A stretch of 64,000 nucleotides of DNA from Diprion similis (GCF_021155765.1 NC_060111.1:310001-374000), one strand, 5' to 3'. Counted from the first letter of the stretch, positions 42,911 to 55,171 are shown. A program made the numbers and translations. The notes: a model not told the origin generated them from the sequence alone.

Positions 42911-44234
42911 ATCATGAGTATATAGAGAGAGAATCGGCCACGTTTTTGCTTCACTCTCCCTCTGATCGTGGTGCAGAGTATCTTCTTCTTCTTCTTCTTC
43001 TCCTTATATTTGACTTTTTTTTAATTTATTTAATTTTTTTTTTTATGACAAGGTTGTGTGAAACGTCTTCTATCGCGATACGGGCCTGCGTGGGTGCGGT
43101 AGGAATAATGAGGAAAGAAGGAAAGAAGGAAAAAAATCAAACCCTCTGGTCATTGTGACCGCACAGAATGTGACTGATAAGAAACACATGAATATTGAAT
43201 ACTGCATGTACCTATAATAATAACGTTGATTTGCGTCGGCGATGTTGAAATCGTTCCTTTTTTGATCGTACAGGCATACCTGTATATATACGTTTTTGTA
43301 AGACTGATAATCACAACTTGAGCAAAACAACTTGAAAAACCTCGATAATCAGAATGAAAGCATGAAGCTCTCGCGTGATTTTTATTCATCGCTACGCAGT
43401 TGGATCAATTGTAGTTTAATTAATCGATCAGTAAAACCAAAAGAATTCTATATTTTTTTCAATATGCATTATATGCAAATAATTCAAAAACAATTCATGG
43501 CCTTAACATGGGATTTTACGATCATTTTAAACTTTTCCTTTTTTCTTCGGATATTTTGATGGAAAAAATATAAATGAAACGGGGATTCATAAAGTATATA
43601 TAACTAGTTCTTCTCGAGAATATATTTTTTTTTTCCTGAAAATCCACCGGAAAGAACAAATATTCTCAACCAGAGTTGTAATTATACTTGATAAATCATC
43701 GTTTTATTTTGATTTTTCCCATGAATTTTGCCAGAGGAGTTGAGATAAAAACCTGGAAGAACTAGGGAATTGCTTTTTACTTATTTTAGTTATAAAAAAA
43801 TAAGGCATGAATTTTTGGCATTTTGTTTGTGGCTGTGGGGGCAATTAAAGCTGGTTTGACCGGTTATTGTGTGGTATATACATACACATAATACAGGCCA
43901 TCAACGCGATCGCCAAATAACGTTAAATAAATAACCATTTGCCTCTAGGCAATTGAAACGCAACGACCTCGCAGCGATACGCGAATTGTTATTAATGTTT
44001 TGAACGTCTCGGCGAACGTGGTCTTTTTCAATTTGAATTTCGCTACGCGTTGCGCGTCAATTGTCTGTTACGTAAAGATTCGATTTTATTTTCCCAACAA
44101 GACAGAAAATTAAGGTTATGACTCGTAAGAAATTGTAATACGTGCACAGATTGAAATAAATCTAGTAAATAAAATTATCAAGTTAGAATTTCATCCGGCG
44201 AGAAATTATATTTTCTATTTCTTTACTTCAAACC

Positions 44235-44753
44235 ATGGGTATAATCGATTGGGAAGACTTCAACACGCAGTGCATGATGGCGATGTTCTCGATAAACGCA
44301 GCTTTGTGCTCGTACTTTTTGTACAGCGAAAGCGAGGGGATATTTTCGAGCATCAAGAAGTAGGCCAAAGTTTAAGTCAGTATTTCCTTATTCACCAAAA
44401 TTTATCCATATTTTGCAAACAAAATTTTACCAACCGTCGAGAGTAAATGTTGATTTGAATTCACATCTTCGCTCCGTTGTAATGATTGTGAGATACTAAT
44501 TATACTCACAAGCACAAGTAGGTACATACCCTCGTCTTTGTTTTCGGGTAAGAATAACAAACAAAAATATTCGTCCCGTAGGGATGAGAATTCCGCATCC
44601 ACGTCGCCTAAAGTGGAAAGGAAATGCAACAACGGCGAAAGAACCGATACTGTCTGCAAAGGAGAGGGACTGTTTTGGAAGTGGCTAAACGAGAAAGTAA
44701 TGAAGCCGAGCAAATTTCAGGCCGGGAGTGAAAAAAATATGAGAGAATATTAG
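44235..44753 (+). CDS. Possible small two-exon gene, 121 residues, one hydrophobic segment
   Basis: This is not a recognised family. A good-context ATG (ACCATGG) opens MGIIDWEDFNTQ, followed by a hydrophobic stretch rich in Met/Ala/Cys/Phe/Tyr (about residues 13-30, perhaps membrane-spanning) and SEGIFSSIK. A GTAGGC donor after 44359 leaves two bases. A phase-matching acceptor follows at 44511-44512, preceded by a perfect TACTAAT branch-point-like motif at 44494-44500. Exon 2 (44513-44753) encodes a Lys/Ser/Asn-rich tail with FWKWLNEKV and ends in TAG; AATAAA starts two bases later. Codon choice is less AT-rich than nearby DNA. A second acceptor six bases on also keeps frame. Without splicing, the first frame would be a 42-residue peptide. 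It could be chance; confidence is modest. Confidence 0.3.
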
Positions 44754-47700
44754 AAATAAAATCGCAAGATAAAGAAAAAAGTGCAAGTTTTTCTTTCGCA
44801 AGAGAACACGTGGAGTCGGGTCGAGTCATGTATATACCGATGGTGGAATTGATTCCGTTTTCTAGAAGCGAGAATATTAAAATTTTTTATCAGAAAACCA
44901 ACGATATGCACTTTACGGTTTGTGTTACCGTGAACTTTGACCAGGCTGAAGTTCAGACTAACTAACTTTATCTTCTGCAGTTATTCTAAAGGTGCAAAAT
45001 AGTCATTTTTGCTTCAATGTTTCGAGGCCATAACGTTATACTGACTTCAGCCTTGTGAACTTTCATCCATCATCACGTTATCCAGAGCACGTGTACCTGT
45101 ATTTACCTATCGAAATTGCGACGTCTGACCGACTAACTGACTGGCTACGATGATGAATAGAGGTGCGTGCGGTAAGTGTATCAGTTCTTGACACGTTTAG
45201 ACTCAATTATTAACCCTTTTATTTATTGTGAATTTGTCGGTAACTAAAACACTACAAATTTATTTTTTGGTAATTTTCGAATTAATTCAATTTCGAAAAA
45301 TTCATCGTCCACACACACACACACGCACACGCGTAGGTTGTTTTATTTTCTGAGACCGAGACCGCGGTCTTTACTTGAGGCGAAATCTTCAAGGACTGTT
45401 ATAGACGCGCCGTTCTTGAATTCGTCGTTTTCGCTATGAATATGGGTAATTTTTTACACAATTATTATACAACACGACGACATGTTTATCATTTATACGA
45501 TAAGCTATACTGGAAACATTGCTGTGAAAAACTCGACCGCGTGTGAACTACGTATATAAAAGTGACGGATAACCAAGGGAAAAGAAAACAATGTATGCAC
45601 GTTATACAATATATACTTGGCGCAATGACGCAAGTACATATTGGATTCAGTATCTGTTTCTTATCAGTCAGTTTCGATTCTTTTAAAAAAATTCAAATCA
45701 AATCCCTATACGTTCAAAGAATTTTTAAGGCGTAAAAAAGTTTATTCCTTAGGCACTTCGTGAACCTCGATACATTGACGGTAAGTAATTTCATTACAAT
45801 AACGCTAGTGATGTATGTGATGGCGCGATGAGATTGCAAAATTCGCAGACGATAGCGTGTTAGGATTTTAGTAGTAATTACCGAATCCCGTATCGCTGGC
45901 CGTGCAATCTCTTTTCTCATTCCTCCCCGTCCCACGTCGGTGTCAAGGTTTGCTACCAATCAAACAAACACTGAGAAATTTTACATGGAAGACCGACGAT
46001 GAACTCGTTAATATCCTTCTTCAAACCGTGAGCGACGAAATAAGTTTATCTCCTAATGAAAAAATGGGGCTCCAAACCTGCAGGGTTGAAATGACGTTTA
46101 AATATTGAGAAAAGGCACAGATTACTTATTTGCAACGTCAGAATGATTTAATACTACGTTCTGCTTAAATTACGGTTTACTGAATTTCAGATAATACTCA
46201 AGTGTCAAAATAAGGATTTTTCCGGAAAATGTATCTTTACTTTAGCATATAAACGATCTTAAATTTCGTGATCTTTGAAACCGTTTCTTCCGTATCACTG
46301 ACAATGAGAAAGAGTGCGGCGCTGAGGGGGGAGGGTGGCAAAGCGAGGGGAGAAAGATAAAAGTTCTTCTCTTCCACTTCTCCTTCATCTTTTATTCAAG
46401 CGTATAATATTTGTATGCTGCTCTACAAATAGATGCTACTGCTACCACGTATGAGGTTTTCAGAGAAGTCGTGCGTCCGTAAAAATTTACCTGCGCCCAG
46501 GTTATACCTGTGGCTTACATTTACGTATTTGTATGTATTTAGGTATACATAATCTATACGCGCGGCGTAGTGGAGATTGATTTTACATTTTACATGATCA
46601 CTCTTTGATAGATATCGACTCGAGTCGTCTACCACACGGCTGGAGATAAAATTCCAGGCTTAAGGCGGTTATAGATAATATTCGCACGATTGTAGATGAT
46701 ACCTATACTGTACGTTGAAATTAAGATTCCTGTATCGTAATATAATAATAGCAATGATATTGGTAATTCAATCCATACTGTTGATCGTGACAACCAAGGT
46801 TTTTCAGCCAGATTAAAGTTCAATGTTAAGTGTTCATAAATAAATTAAGGACCTTCGCAGGCAAGTCGCGCCACGGCGATTCAGTTATGCGGTGTATCGT
46901 CGTCGTATGTGACACACGTATGTACCCAGCGTTCTTACGTCCTTGCCTTTTTTGCCTAATTATTATTTCACGATTACCGCGAGGAGTGAACTTGAAGGTG
47001 CGCGCATTGAATTTACTCTCAAACTGCAAGGAGACTGAGTCGCACGTGTCATGTATGGATTGAATTACGCTTACTGACCAACAATTTCCTCTCTCTCTCT
47101 CTGTGATTACTTGCGCTGATGATCTTACGTAAAATTTTTTGGCAAAGAGGTGGACACGAAGAGAGAGAATAAAAGAAATATTCCGATAAAGGCAGCGTTC
47201 CATGACTTGAAACGGAGTGTCAACCTGTTGCGTACACCGACGCACATACATATGTGTGCACGTGTGCTGTGAGATATCCCTTCTCTGCACTCTACACCTA
47301 CAGCTTATCGTCGCGGACGACGTAACATTGATAACCGTTTCAAGATCACGTAATAATTTCAGTTCGAATATTACGATTATATATATATATATTAGTCTAC
47401 GATTGAGAGATAAACTACTACGATGACATTGTACTTAAAAGCAGCAATTTTCTATCATCTGACTTACACGTGTCAACCGTTATATCTATGCAGTGGTTGA
47501 ACGTGTTGCTGTGACTTTTTGGTGCGTGAGAGATTACATGGAATTTAATGGAACGTAACAGAACCTTGATTGAAAATGTGATGAAATTTGAACGTACAGG
47601 AATTAACATTATACCTATAGCCGTGTACTTTCCAGGGAGAAAATAAAATACGCGAGCATCGAAGAATTTAAAGAGCAATCGGGAGGGGAACTAAGTCGGC

Positions 47701-49130
47701 TTCGAAGACTAAATTTAAATTGCTGAACTTGTTGCATTAGCTTACGTGCACCGCTACTAACTCTACACAACTCTCGCCACTTTTCGAAATTCGACGCCAC
47801 CACCTGCTTGATTCTACTCTACATGCAACAGTCAATGTTAAGCTCGGTTTACCTGCACACTTGTTGAATGGTAGTCGCACCGGAGCTGTGCCGGAGCTTC
47901 TCACTTCACTGTTTCGCTTGACCGTTGTCCTTGACTTGTGACGTACGTATCGCCGACGGCTCGACCAGTTGCACGTGACTGGATAATGATGATGACGATG
48001 ACTTTGTCAATCTGATCTTCCGGTCTGATTATGTCTGATACCTCGCGGTAATTTTTTAATTGATGACTACTCGTCTTTAGTTTTTATAATTCTATTTCCC
48101 CTCCACCTATCCTTCGCGTTCTCAGTGTTACACTAAGTAAGTTTGCGTCGGTGTACGTACGTACGTGATTCGCGTTGACCGGAACGTCAGGATTTTAATG
48201 TGTACTATATAAAGAGAAGAAAAATTTAAGTTGATACAAGGCAAAGGTGAATAAATGATCAACGATAAATTGATGGACTTGGCACACCGGCTGTCCGAGC
48301 CTCGTTACGTATTGGAATAGAAATTGTAGTTCTGTGTAATAAAGCGCAACATCGATGAATCGATTCTTGGCTGACGTTAGAAGCCTGACCCTCAACTCGG
48401 GAGTAATGAAACCAGCACCGACGAATTACCACGAGAAATCTCGAGAGGTTCGGAATCTTCGGAATAGCCGCACCTCGCGGAAACCCCTCGAACCAATTCC
48501 ACTTTCATTTCAAGCTTTTCAAGTTATCCACACTGTTTCCGTGATTCACGCTGATGGCGCCACCATCCGCATCCTTGTAGCAATTCAAATTAACGAGACG
48601 GTCAAGATTTCTAATTAATAAAAACCAAATATTTTACAGGAAATACAAAAGAATGAATTGAAATGAATTAAGTTGAATTAAGGAAATCTATCTGGATACA
48701 AAATATTAAGTTAAATTACATGAATTTGACTCGAAAAATTATTGCCTTACTTAAATCTCGAGTTATTTCCCCCTCGGGTGGGACGTGGAGCGATGAAGTT
48801 ATTGCTATCCTTCTCCGTTGGCTTTAAATTGTTTATTACATCTTTTATGCCTATGGTTCAGGCATAATTGAATAGTCGAAACATTCTGTAACGAACTGCC
48901 ATTTGCCCTGACGACATGTAGCCGTTAGGGAAAAAGAATCTCATAAGAAACGGATAAGGAAAAAATCAGACTTGGCTATGTACATTTAAATTTAAGTCAC
49001 GGTCTTCTTAAAATTCGATGGATATGATCTATTTTTCAGCTCATCAAAACACGACTGTATCACTTGTCCCGTAAGGTTTTATCATATTTGAGTTTCAGTA
49101 AACATAGTTGTATTCCAATACTTGAATCGT

Positions 49131-49136
49131 TTTATT
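49131..49136 (-). terminator. Polyadenylation signal for CDPF1
   Basis: TTTATT on the plus strand reads AATAAA on the minus strand, about 70 bp after the CDPF1 stop codon. It is the best-placed signal for this compact intronless coding region. Confidence 0.55.
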
Positions 49137-49208
49137 ACACTATCAGTCGTCAAAGTGTCTTGTACATTTATACGATAGCAATGAAAATGAATTAAAGATC
49201 GTCCTCGA

Positions 49209-49625
49209 TCACTTAACATCCTTCTTTTTCAAGCTTTTTATTTTGGAGTGTAACTGAACGGGTAAACTGGACATTTCTTGTTCGGCGCAAGCCTGGCAGA
49301 ATCTTTTAATAAAAAATAAACTACAGCCGAGACAAACTGGTTTTGTACAAACTCCGCAGTCTGAACCTAGCACTAGGATTTCCCCCCTGTTGGGTAGGCT
49401 AAATGGATCCTTCATAATGTAGCATTCTTCCAAGTAAGTCACAGTCCTTGCAAACGGTGGCTTACAGCCCTTGTAATCGTAACGTTCCGCTAATCCGCAA
49501 AAGCTACACTGAAACGTTTCCCCACGATTTTTCTCTATCTTCGTATTTTCCGGCTCCACGTTTGCTCGCTTATGAGCTTCGGAAAACTCGGAATATTCCG
49601 CAGATGTGGTAGCTACTGGCTCCAT
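49209..49625 (-). CDS. CDPF1: Cysteine-rich DPF motif domain-containing protein 1
   Basis: This 138-residue protein is encoded in one exon. It matches the CDPF1 family (human C22orf40), a conserved small cysteine-rich protein of unknown function. Visible family signatures are FQCSFCGLAERYDYKGCKPP, then LEECYIMKDPF containing the DPF motif, then VLGSDCGVCTKPVCLGCSLF and KRFCQAC. The spaced Cys pairs suggest zinc binding, which is inference. The tail is Lys-rich. A TTTCTAG sits directly before the ATG, so a 5' UTR intron ending there is possible. It lies 255 bp downstream of IBA57 on the same strand, with its own polyadenylation signal. Confidence 0.93.
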   Translation of the reverse strand: MEPVATTSAEYSEFSEAHKRANVEPENTKIEKNRGETFQCSFCGLAERYDYKGCKPPFARTVTYLEECYIMKDPFSLPNRGEILVLGSDCGVCTKPVCLGCSLFFIKRFCQACAEQEMSSLPVQLHSKIKSLKKKDVK

Positions 49626-49880
49626 CCTAGAAATTAATTATTCATTTGGTTAATAAACAGATTTATTTGTCAGGAAACAACTTTTCTGTAACAATAACGA
49701 AATAAAGAATAAACGAGCGAAAAACAAGAACTCAAAGAATGAACCTAAATCTATCGTATCAGTCTTTGCAGCCTCCATCGCTTATACAAAAAAATCTCTC
49801 ATCTATATTACTAATTGACTTAAAAAAATACTAATATTGTCTGTACAATATTATCATTGGAGGCCCTTCTTTCCTCATTT

Positions 49881-50981
49881 TCAATCGCTCTTTCCGATCG
49901 ATGCACTTTCCTTGGGAGCTTCCTGCGGCCACCAGACAGGTTTTAAAGCTTTCCCCTTGAGTCCAGATATTCTGAGAGACTGAGCAGTTAGTGCCTCGGC
50001 GATCCGGACAAGTCCAAGTCCGTTCTCATCGACATGTCCCCTCAATTTACCAATTGATTTCTCACTCTCATCTGTAATGCTTTGGTCATACTGTATGGGC
50101 TCAGGAGGAGAAGTTTCAAGGGTAATGGGCATCAATCGTTTTCTGACCACTCCGGTGTGGTATGTTCTTGCCGTCAATTCCTGACCGATGTAGCAACCCT
50201 TGTGAAAACTGACGCCGTGTAAATAGTCGCAGTTCGATTCCAGAGGCAATGCTTTGCCAGGTGGTAGGTCGTCGCAGCCCTCGCCAATTCCCAGCTTGTA
50301 AATGAGGGATCTGTAGCGATTGGACTCCTCCTTACTCTCCACGGTGTCCGGATCGACGCGAGCGATGATATCTCCGGGCTGTGTGCCAAGGTCGGACAAA
50401 ATGCGGAAACCGAGACCCGAGAACCTCGGGTCTGGATATATCCTGATGTTTTCTATGACTTTGCTTGAACCGGTATCAACGACGTCAACAAGGGAATCGC
50501 ATGGGAATATCTGCCCTTCGAGCTTAATTGTCTTGGTGTTGTTTGCGCCAGTATTCCACGACTCGGTTGATGCTTTCTCAGGATCGAAAAGTGCCCAGAC
50601 CTTCATCTCGCTGCTCAGATCATCAATGTCTATTTTTCGCTTAACTCTGTAGAGCTTGAGGTGTTTCTGTACCGATATCAGAACCCGACTGTCGCACTCA
50701 AGCAGGAAGACGCCGCTCTCATGCGTTCGGTACAGTATCGCGTCGTACATCACTCTCCCCTTTGTGTTTAGGAACATTGTGTACATGCTCGCTTTCCCCT
50801 CGTCCAAGTGTCGCATGTCGTTGGTCATCAGACCTTGCAAAAACGAGGACGACTCTGTGCCGGACACTCGAAGGAGGCTCCTTTTGCTCAGGTGTTCTAT
50901 TACTTTGCTGGTTGGATTCGTCGAGTTGGTTCTTGTCATGTTGGCGGCTAGTCGAAGTCGCGACGGCCTCAGTTTAAACAT
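49881..50981 (-). CDS. IBA57: Iron-sulfur cluster assembly factor IBA57, mitochondrial
   Basis: This folate-binding GcvT-like protein acts with ISCA1/ISCA2 in the mitochondrial matrix in late maturation of [4Fe-4S] clusters. It is a single exon of 366 residues. An Arg-rich, acid-poor N-terminus (MFKLRPSRLRLAANMTR) looks like a mitochondrial presequence. The GcvT-like fold follows, with LLRVSGTESSSFLQGLMTND and KGRVMYDAILYR, and the family hallmark KGCYIGQELTARTYHTG with its conserved Cys near residue 262. YKLGIGEGCDDLPPGKALPLE also fits the family. The start at 50981 was chosen because it gives the targeting peptide; an internal Met (residue 15) is an alternative. The lack of introns contrasts with most neighbours. 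Confidence 0.95.
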   Translation of the reverse strand: MFKLRPSRLRLAANMTRTNSTNPTSKVIEHLSKRSLLRVSGTESSSFLQGLMTNDMRHLDEGKASMYTMFLNTKGRVMYDAILYRTHESGVFLLECDSRVLISVQKHLKLYRVKRKIDIDDLSSEMKVWALFDPEKASTESWNTGANNTKTIKLEGQIFPCDSLVDVVDTGSSKVIENIRIYPDPRFSGLGFRILSDLGTQPGDIIARVDPDTVESKEESNRYRSLIYKLGIGEGCDDLPPGKALPLESNCDYLHGVSFHKGCYIGQELTARTYHTGVVRKRLMPITLETSPPEPIQYDQSITDESEKSIGKLRGHVDENGLGLVRIAEALTAQSLRISGLKGKALKPVWWPQEAPKESASIGKSD

Positions 50982-51050
50982 ATTTCTATTACAAATTGGC
51001 TTTCTACTATCTTTTCTTACGAAATTCCGAGCGCTGAGAGGTAGATTAAG

Positions 51051-51065
51051 TTAGGTTAGGTTAGG
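51051..51065 (+). promoter_or_regulatory. TTAGG triplet upstream of IBA57
   Basis: Three perfect tandem TTAGG units lie 70 bp before the IBA57 start codon, on the other strand from the gene, with further TTAGGT copies near 51153 and 51222. The motif equals the common arthropod telomere unit, but so short a run near a start codon is better read as a promoter element of the kind I associate with insect housekeeping promoters. The function is inferred. Confidence 0.5.
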
Positions 51066-53139
51066 AATTTTCGGCCTTTCGCGTGGATAGAATGCAAGTA
51101 TATCAACGATACGTGAAATCAGCTTACGTTGTCTTGTTTTTCATTTACGCGGTTAGGTTTCAATAATTTTTCAAACAGTTCGGAGCGACTCGCATTAGAG
51201 GTTATGTTTTCCACCGTCGCAGTTAGGTGATCGATAAGCGGCTGATTGTCAGCTGCTCAGAGACTCATGCTTTTCATTTCGTAGCGCCCTCTGCCACGAA
51301 ATAGGTTCTTGTAACTAAGGTTTCAGCTAACTGGTCTGCAAATGCACTGATAAATTTTCTGCCGTAGGCAACATCACAGACAAGGCAACATGCGGAGGCA
51401 GTGGATAATGCAGAGCACATTTACCATAGCAAAGTGTCAGTGCATTGACGGGGTCAGCAATCACGTTTTTTTCTGGGGATCGATACTGTGATCTTTTATT
51501 TCGTAATCCCTTATTACCGCGTAACAAATTTCAGTCCATTACACGGGATTAATAATGATTTTGAAACTTTTAGCGAAGGTAAACTGAATTTGAGCGAATG
51601 AAAATTTTGAATGCTGTTATTAAATCGATTTTAAAGTTACATTGCTTAATTTTTTTTTCTTTTTTATCTGATTACAGAAACAAACTGCGGTAAATAAAAT
51701 TCAGAAGCTTAACAGGTTGTAATGTTGTGGAATAATAAAAAAACAGGTATACATTTGAAATAATTCTTGATTATACTATCATGCTACTTTTGCTATGAGA
51801 AATCTCTCTTAATTCCGGTTGAATTTTTTTGCTCTTCGGTCCTTGATCATATTTTATAAAAAATATCCCAAATTTTCAATGGTGCATGGTTCGGTTTAGA
51901 AAATGAAATACTGGTAAAAATGTTGTTATCACTTATATACCTGGTAGACCGCATTTAGTTATGATCTGAAAGAAATAACCTGATTGATCGATCTCCGAGA
52001 ACGAAGTGAAAACTGGACCATTCACTACTGGATAAACTTGGAAGGTACGTAATTGATATGATTTTTAATTGCGTTGTCGCTTTTGGTCGTAAATGATTTT
52101 AGAATCTCGACTGCTATTGAATACTGCTCACTGATTTTGAACTGTGCTCGCTGATCGTACGCACTTTTATTCGATACATGTGCTCATTTTGATAGGCTTA
52201 TATGATTTATCTTTGCAGTTTATTTATTATTAAGTCAAAAATCACTGCAAGACCATAGAAATATAATTATTTTTGCTTCAAATAAAAGGATGATGATAAG
52301 CGAATAGGAGAGTAGCCATAAAATCCATTTTAAAATGGAAGAGGATGGGTGATCTGAGGTGAATAGTCACAAGAATGTCAGAAATGACTCGTTTTCATTC
52401 ACCAAATATTGACGAATTGTAGTTTTTCATAGTACAATTTTTTTTCTTACGTGTATTAAATAAAAAATAACGATTCAGTATTACATCAGGCGTATGGCAT
52501 CGTGATAAATTCGGATTTCCCTACTTTAATCCAAGTGAATCCCGGTAAACACGTATATCAGTTTTTCACAATAACAATGGTGGCGCACATACTGTGAGAA
52601 AAGCGCAATTCGGTTATTAAAGTCGAGATCCGTAATAAATTATTCCTAAATTTACTTTAAACTTGCAATTTGTTAACTGGAGGGTAACTTTTTATTTATC
52701 GCGATCACCATTAACAACACACACACACACACACACACACACAAATGTATTGTTACAAAGGGTAAAATCACCTGTTTTACCCCCCTTTAAGTTAGAAAAC
52801 TAAGTCTTCTTATGTCATAAAATGAAGAGGGTTGCTACATCAACCGCTATTATTGTAAAAACAATCCTGTTTCAGACTTAAAACGAGAAACACATATTGC
52901 CATTCAAGCATTTTTCCTCCAAATATTTTACATAGCGCCTTTTATTGATTCCGTTAACTAAGCTCACGAATCCACATTTTATTTGAAAGGCGAGTCCGTT
53001 TCAGTATCATAAAAAAAATATAACAACAATAACAAGAAACAACATTACATCTATGCTAATAAATTATCCGTTAAGTACATGATATGATAGAATCATATAC
53101 AGGCACATTCTATTCATTCATTGGTACACAGCTCCAAAA
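51066..53139. other. Intergenic region between IBA57 and the desaturase 3' end
   Basis: The first ~200 bp probably belong to the IBA57 promoter. The remainder is AT-rich with a CA microsatellite at 52717-52743 and TTTATT motifs near the desaturase stop that could serve as its polyadenylation signals. No domain-bearing frame or RNA gene was seen. Confidence 0.5.
52717..52743. repeat. (AC)n microsatellite
   Basis: A perfect AC dinucleotide run of about 27 bp lies in the 3' flank of the acyl-CoA desaturase gene. Confidence 0.9.
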
Positions 53140-55171
53140 TTAATCTTGGCGTGGTCTCGTATCGCAGAAATAAAAGCTCCCGTGAACTTTCGTGGAAATC
53201 TGATCGAGGAACCGTTTCGGTGATCTGAGCAATGGCTGGAGGTGCGACCCAAGCTCGGAAATCTGCCTGAATAACCAGTACTGCTGGTGTTGTACAGGAA
53301 CCGTAGACTTCTTGCCGATTCTATGAACTATTTTGTCTATAAGTTCGGGCGACGGTTGTCGCAGGTCGTAGGCCCATCCGATTTTGGCGAACGCGTCAAT
53401 GAACATCGTTGCTGCGTTGAAGTTAATGTAGGGCAACTCAGAGGCTTTGTAGTCCCAGGGGAATGTGTGATGATAATTGTGCGATCCTTCGCCACCCGTC
53501 AGCACCGAAACCAGCATATTTTCAGCTGGGTTTATCAGTCTGGCATAAAAAAATAAAATGACAATTAAACTTAAACTCAATGTAACGTCAAAAACAAAAA
53601 AAAAAATAATATTCATACTGACCTGTTGTAAGGTCGATCGCCCCAAAGGTGTGCGAAACTGTTTATGCTCCAGAGGCAGTGTGCGCCCAGGACGTAGCGT
53701 ATGAAAACCTGAGTCAGCACAGCGTGCATGACAGTTTCATCCCAACATATTACCGGGATTATCGTCGGTAATGTGAAGCAGAATATGATGTTTAGAATCG
53801 TACCGTATCTGAATAAAGAATTAAAAAATAGTACATTATGTAACAAGGGAATAAAATCTATGATTATTCCCGCAAATGCGTTAAGACGGAATAATATACT
53901 GATTTCGTCTCGCTGTTTGGGTAAAAAAAGTTAACTTTATGGTTGAGTCGGGAATAAATCAGATTTCAATTGTTGCTAATAATCGTAATGCGAAAAATCG
54001 AAATTAGATGGAAAACTGGCCGTCATACTTTCTCTGGAACATGGCAACTCCGTCGTTTCTCACGTCCGTCATGTCGACCTCTCTACCTCGGCGCAGACAC
54101 TCCGGGTGACGATGGACGCAGAGCCAGCCCATATGGGAGAACCAGAAACCCCGCTTCGCGTTGTGGGGATCTGCATCAGTCTCAACGTACTTGTGGTGGA
54201 CTCTGTGGTCCCTTGCCCAGTCGTAGATCGTGTACTGTGAAGTTGACGCATGCGCGGATTTTCAGAAAGGACATCTCGTTCGGTGGAAAATTTTTTATGA
54301 GTATTTTTTCTCGCAAATTTCGCGGTACTTCAATCAGGGGTAAACTTACCAATCCGAGAACGGAGTAGAGGAACATCAGCAGTATTCGCATAGGGAGATT
54401 CGCCTTGTAGGAGCGGTGAGACCAGAGGCGATGTGCTCCTGCCGTTGTTCCTACGAATGCTCCACAACCGACGATGAATACTGCGGAATTAACGAAATAA
54501 AATAGCGATCGTTGCAGGTTTTCATGTTATCTCGGTATAAGTTATGGGAAATGATCATTTTTCGAGGGTATTATTATTGTTATTATTCAAGTACAATTTT
54601 TTTTCGTTGTTACAGTCATTCCTACAAATGGTTTAAATTTCTCGAATAAAATTGAATCGTTCCGTGTTAGGGAATTGGCTCAATATGTATATGCATAAAA
54701 TTATGAAGCACAATGAACGCGAGAACATTTTTTCCGTTTCGAGGTGAGCGTACAAAATACCCATACCCTTAGGGCGTAATGAAATTCAGGTCGTGGCGGT
54801 GTGTGTGTGTAACCTGCACCTTGAATGACGATTTTACAAAGATTGACGAAGATCAGCTCGAAGGACTTGATCTGCCTCCGGGAATAATTTTATCCACATG
54901 CATATGATTAGATTTCGTATAACTTACTCCAAGCAACGGTCATCGGTTTGACGGGTATCGAGTTGAGTCCGAAGGCGTACATCGTCAGGGATCCTACTAA
55001 TCCAACGTTGAGTATTACCATGGGAATAAACTGACTCCACTTGATATTATTCCAAATGTAATTCCACGTCCAGTGTTCGGCAATTTTCTCTTTGTATGCT
55101 TCCTCGCATAATTGCTCGATCGTTTCACTTGTGGTTGCAGCTGCACTAGCGTCCGCGACACTGACGGCCAT
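53140..55171 (-). CDS. Acyl-CoA desaturase (Delta-9/Delta-11 type), ER membrane
   Basis: This membrane di-iron fatty-acyl-CoA desaturase inserts a cis double bond, using cytochrome b5 as electron donor; in insects the family serves membrane lipids, hydrocarbons and pheromones. Five exons join in phase: 55171-54928, 54480-54350, 54234-54029, 53808-53623 and 53539-53140, giving 388 residues. All three histidine boxes are present: HRLWSH, HRVHHKYVETDADPHN and GSHNYHHTFPWDY, with a fourth site in NSFAHLWG. Hydrophobic segments flank them in the usual 2+2 pattern. The start ATG at 55171 gives MAVSVADASAAATT, a short Ala/Ser/Thr lead. The C-terminal ~100 residues are longer and less conserved than in many relatives. 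Regiospecificity cannot be told from sequence alone. Confidence 0.94.

Larger units (their letters stand above)
38887..49208. other. Gene-poor region upstream of P450 reductase
   Basis: About 10 kb separates the reductase start from CDPF1. It probably contains the reductase's untranslated first exon(s), a long 5' intron and the promoter, none of which I can place. Structures that can be seen are a TA-flanked MITE (39167-39591), two long TA microsatellites, a hAT-type MITE (42327-42910) and a possible small two-exon gene (44235-44753). The rest is AT-rich with no recognised domain or RNA gene. Confidence 0.5.

Noticed and set aside
44402-44713. 103-codon minus-strand frame over the candidate small gene
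   Set aside because: It is the mirror of the plus-strand exon, hydrophobic by antisense effect, with no splice or domain support.
51051-51065. Interstitial telomere relic
   Set aside because: Only three TTAGG units, directly upstream of a start codon and with scattered single copies nearby; a promoter motif explains it better.
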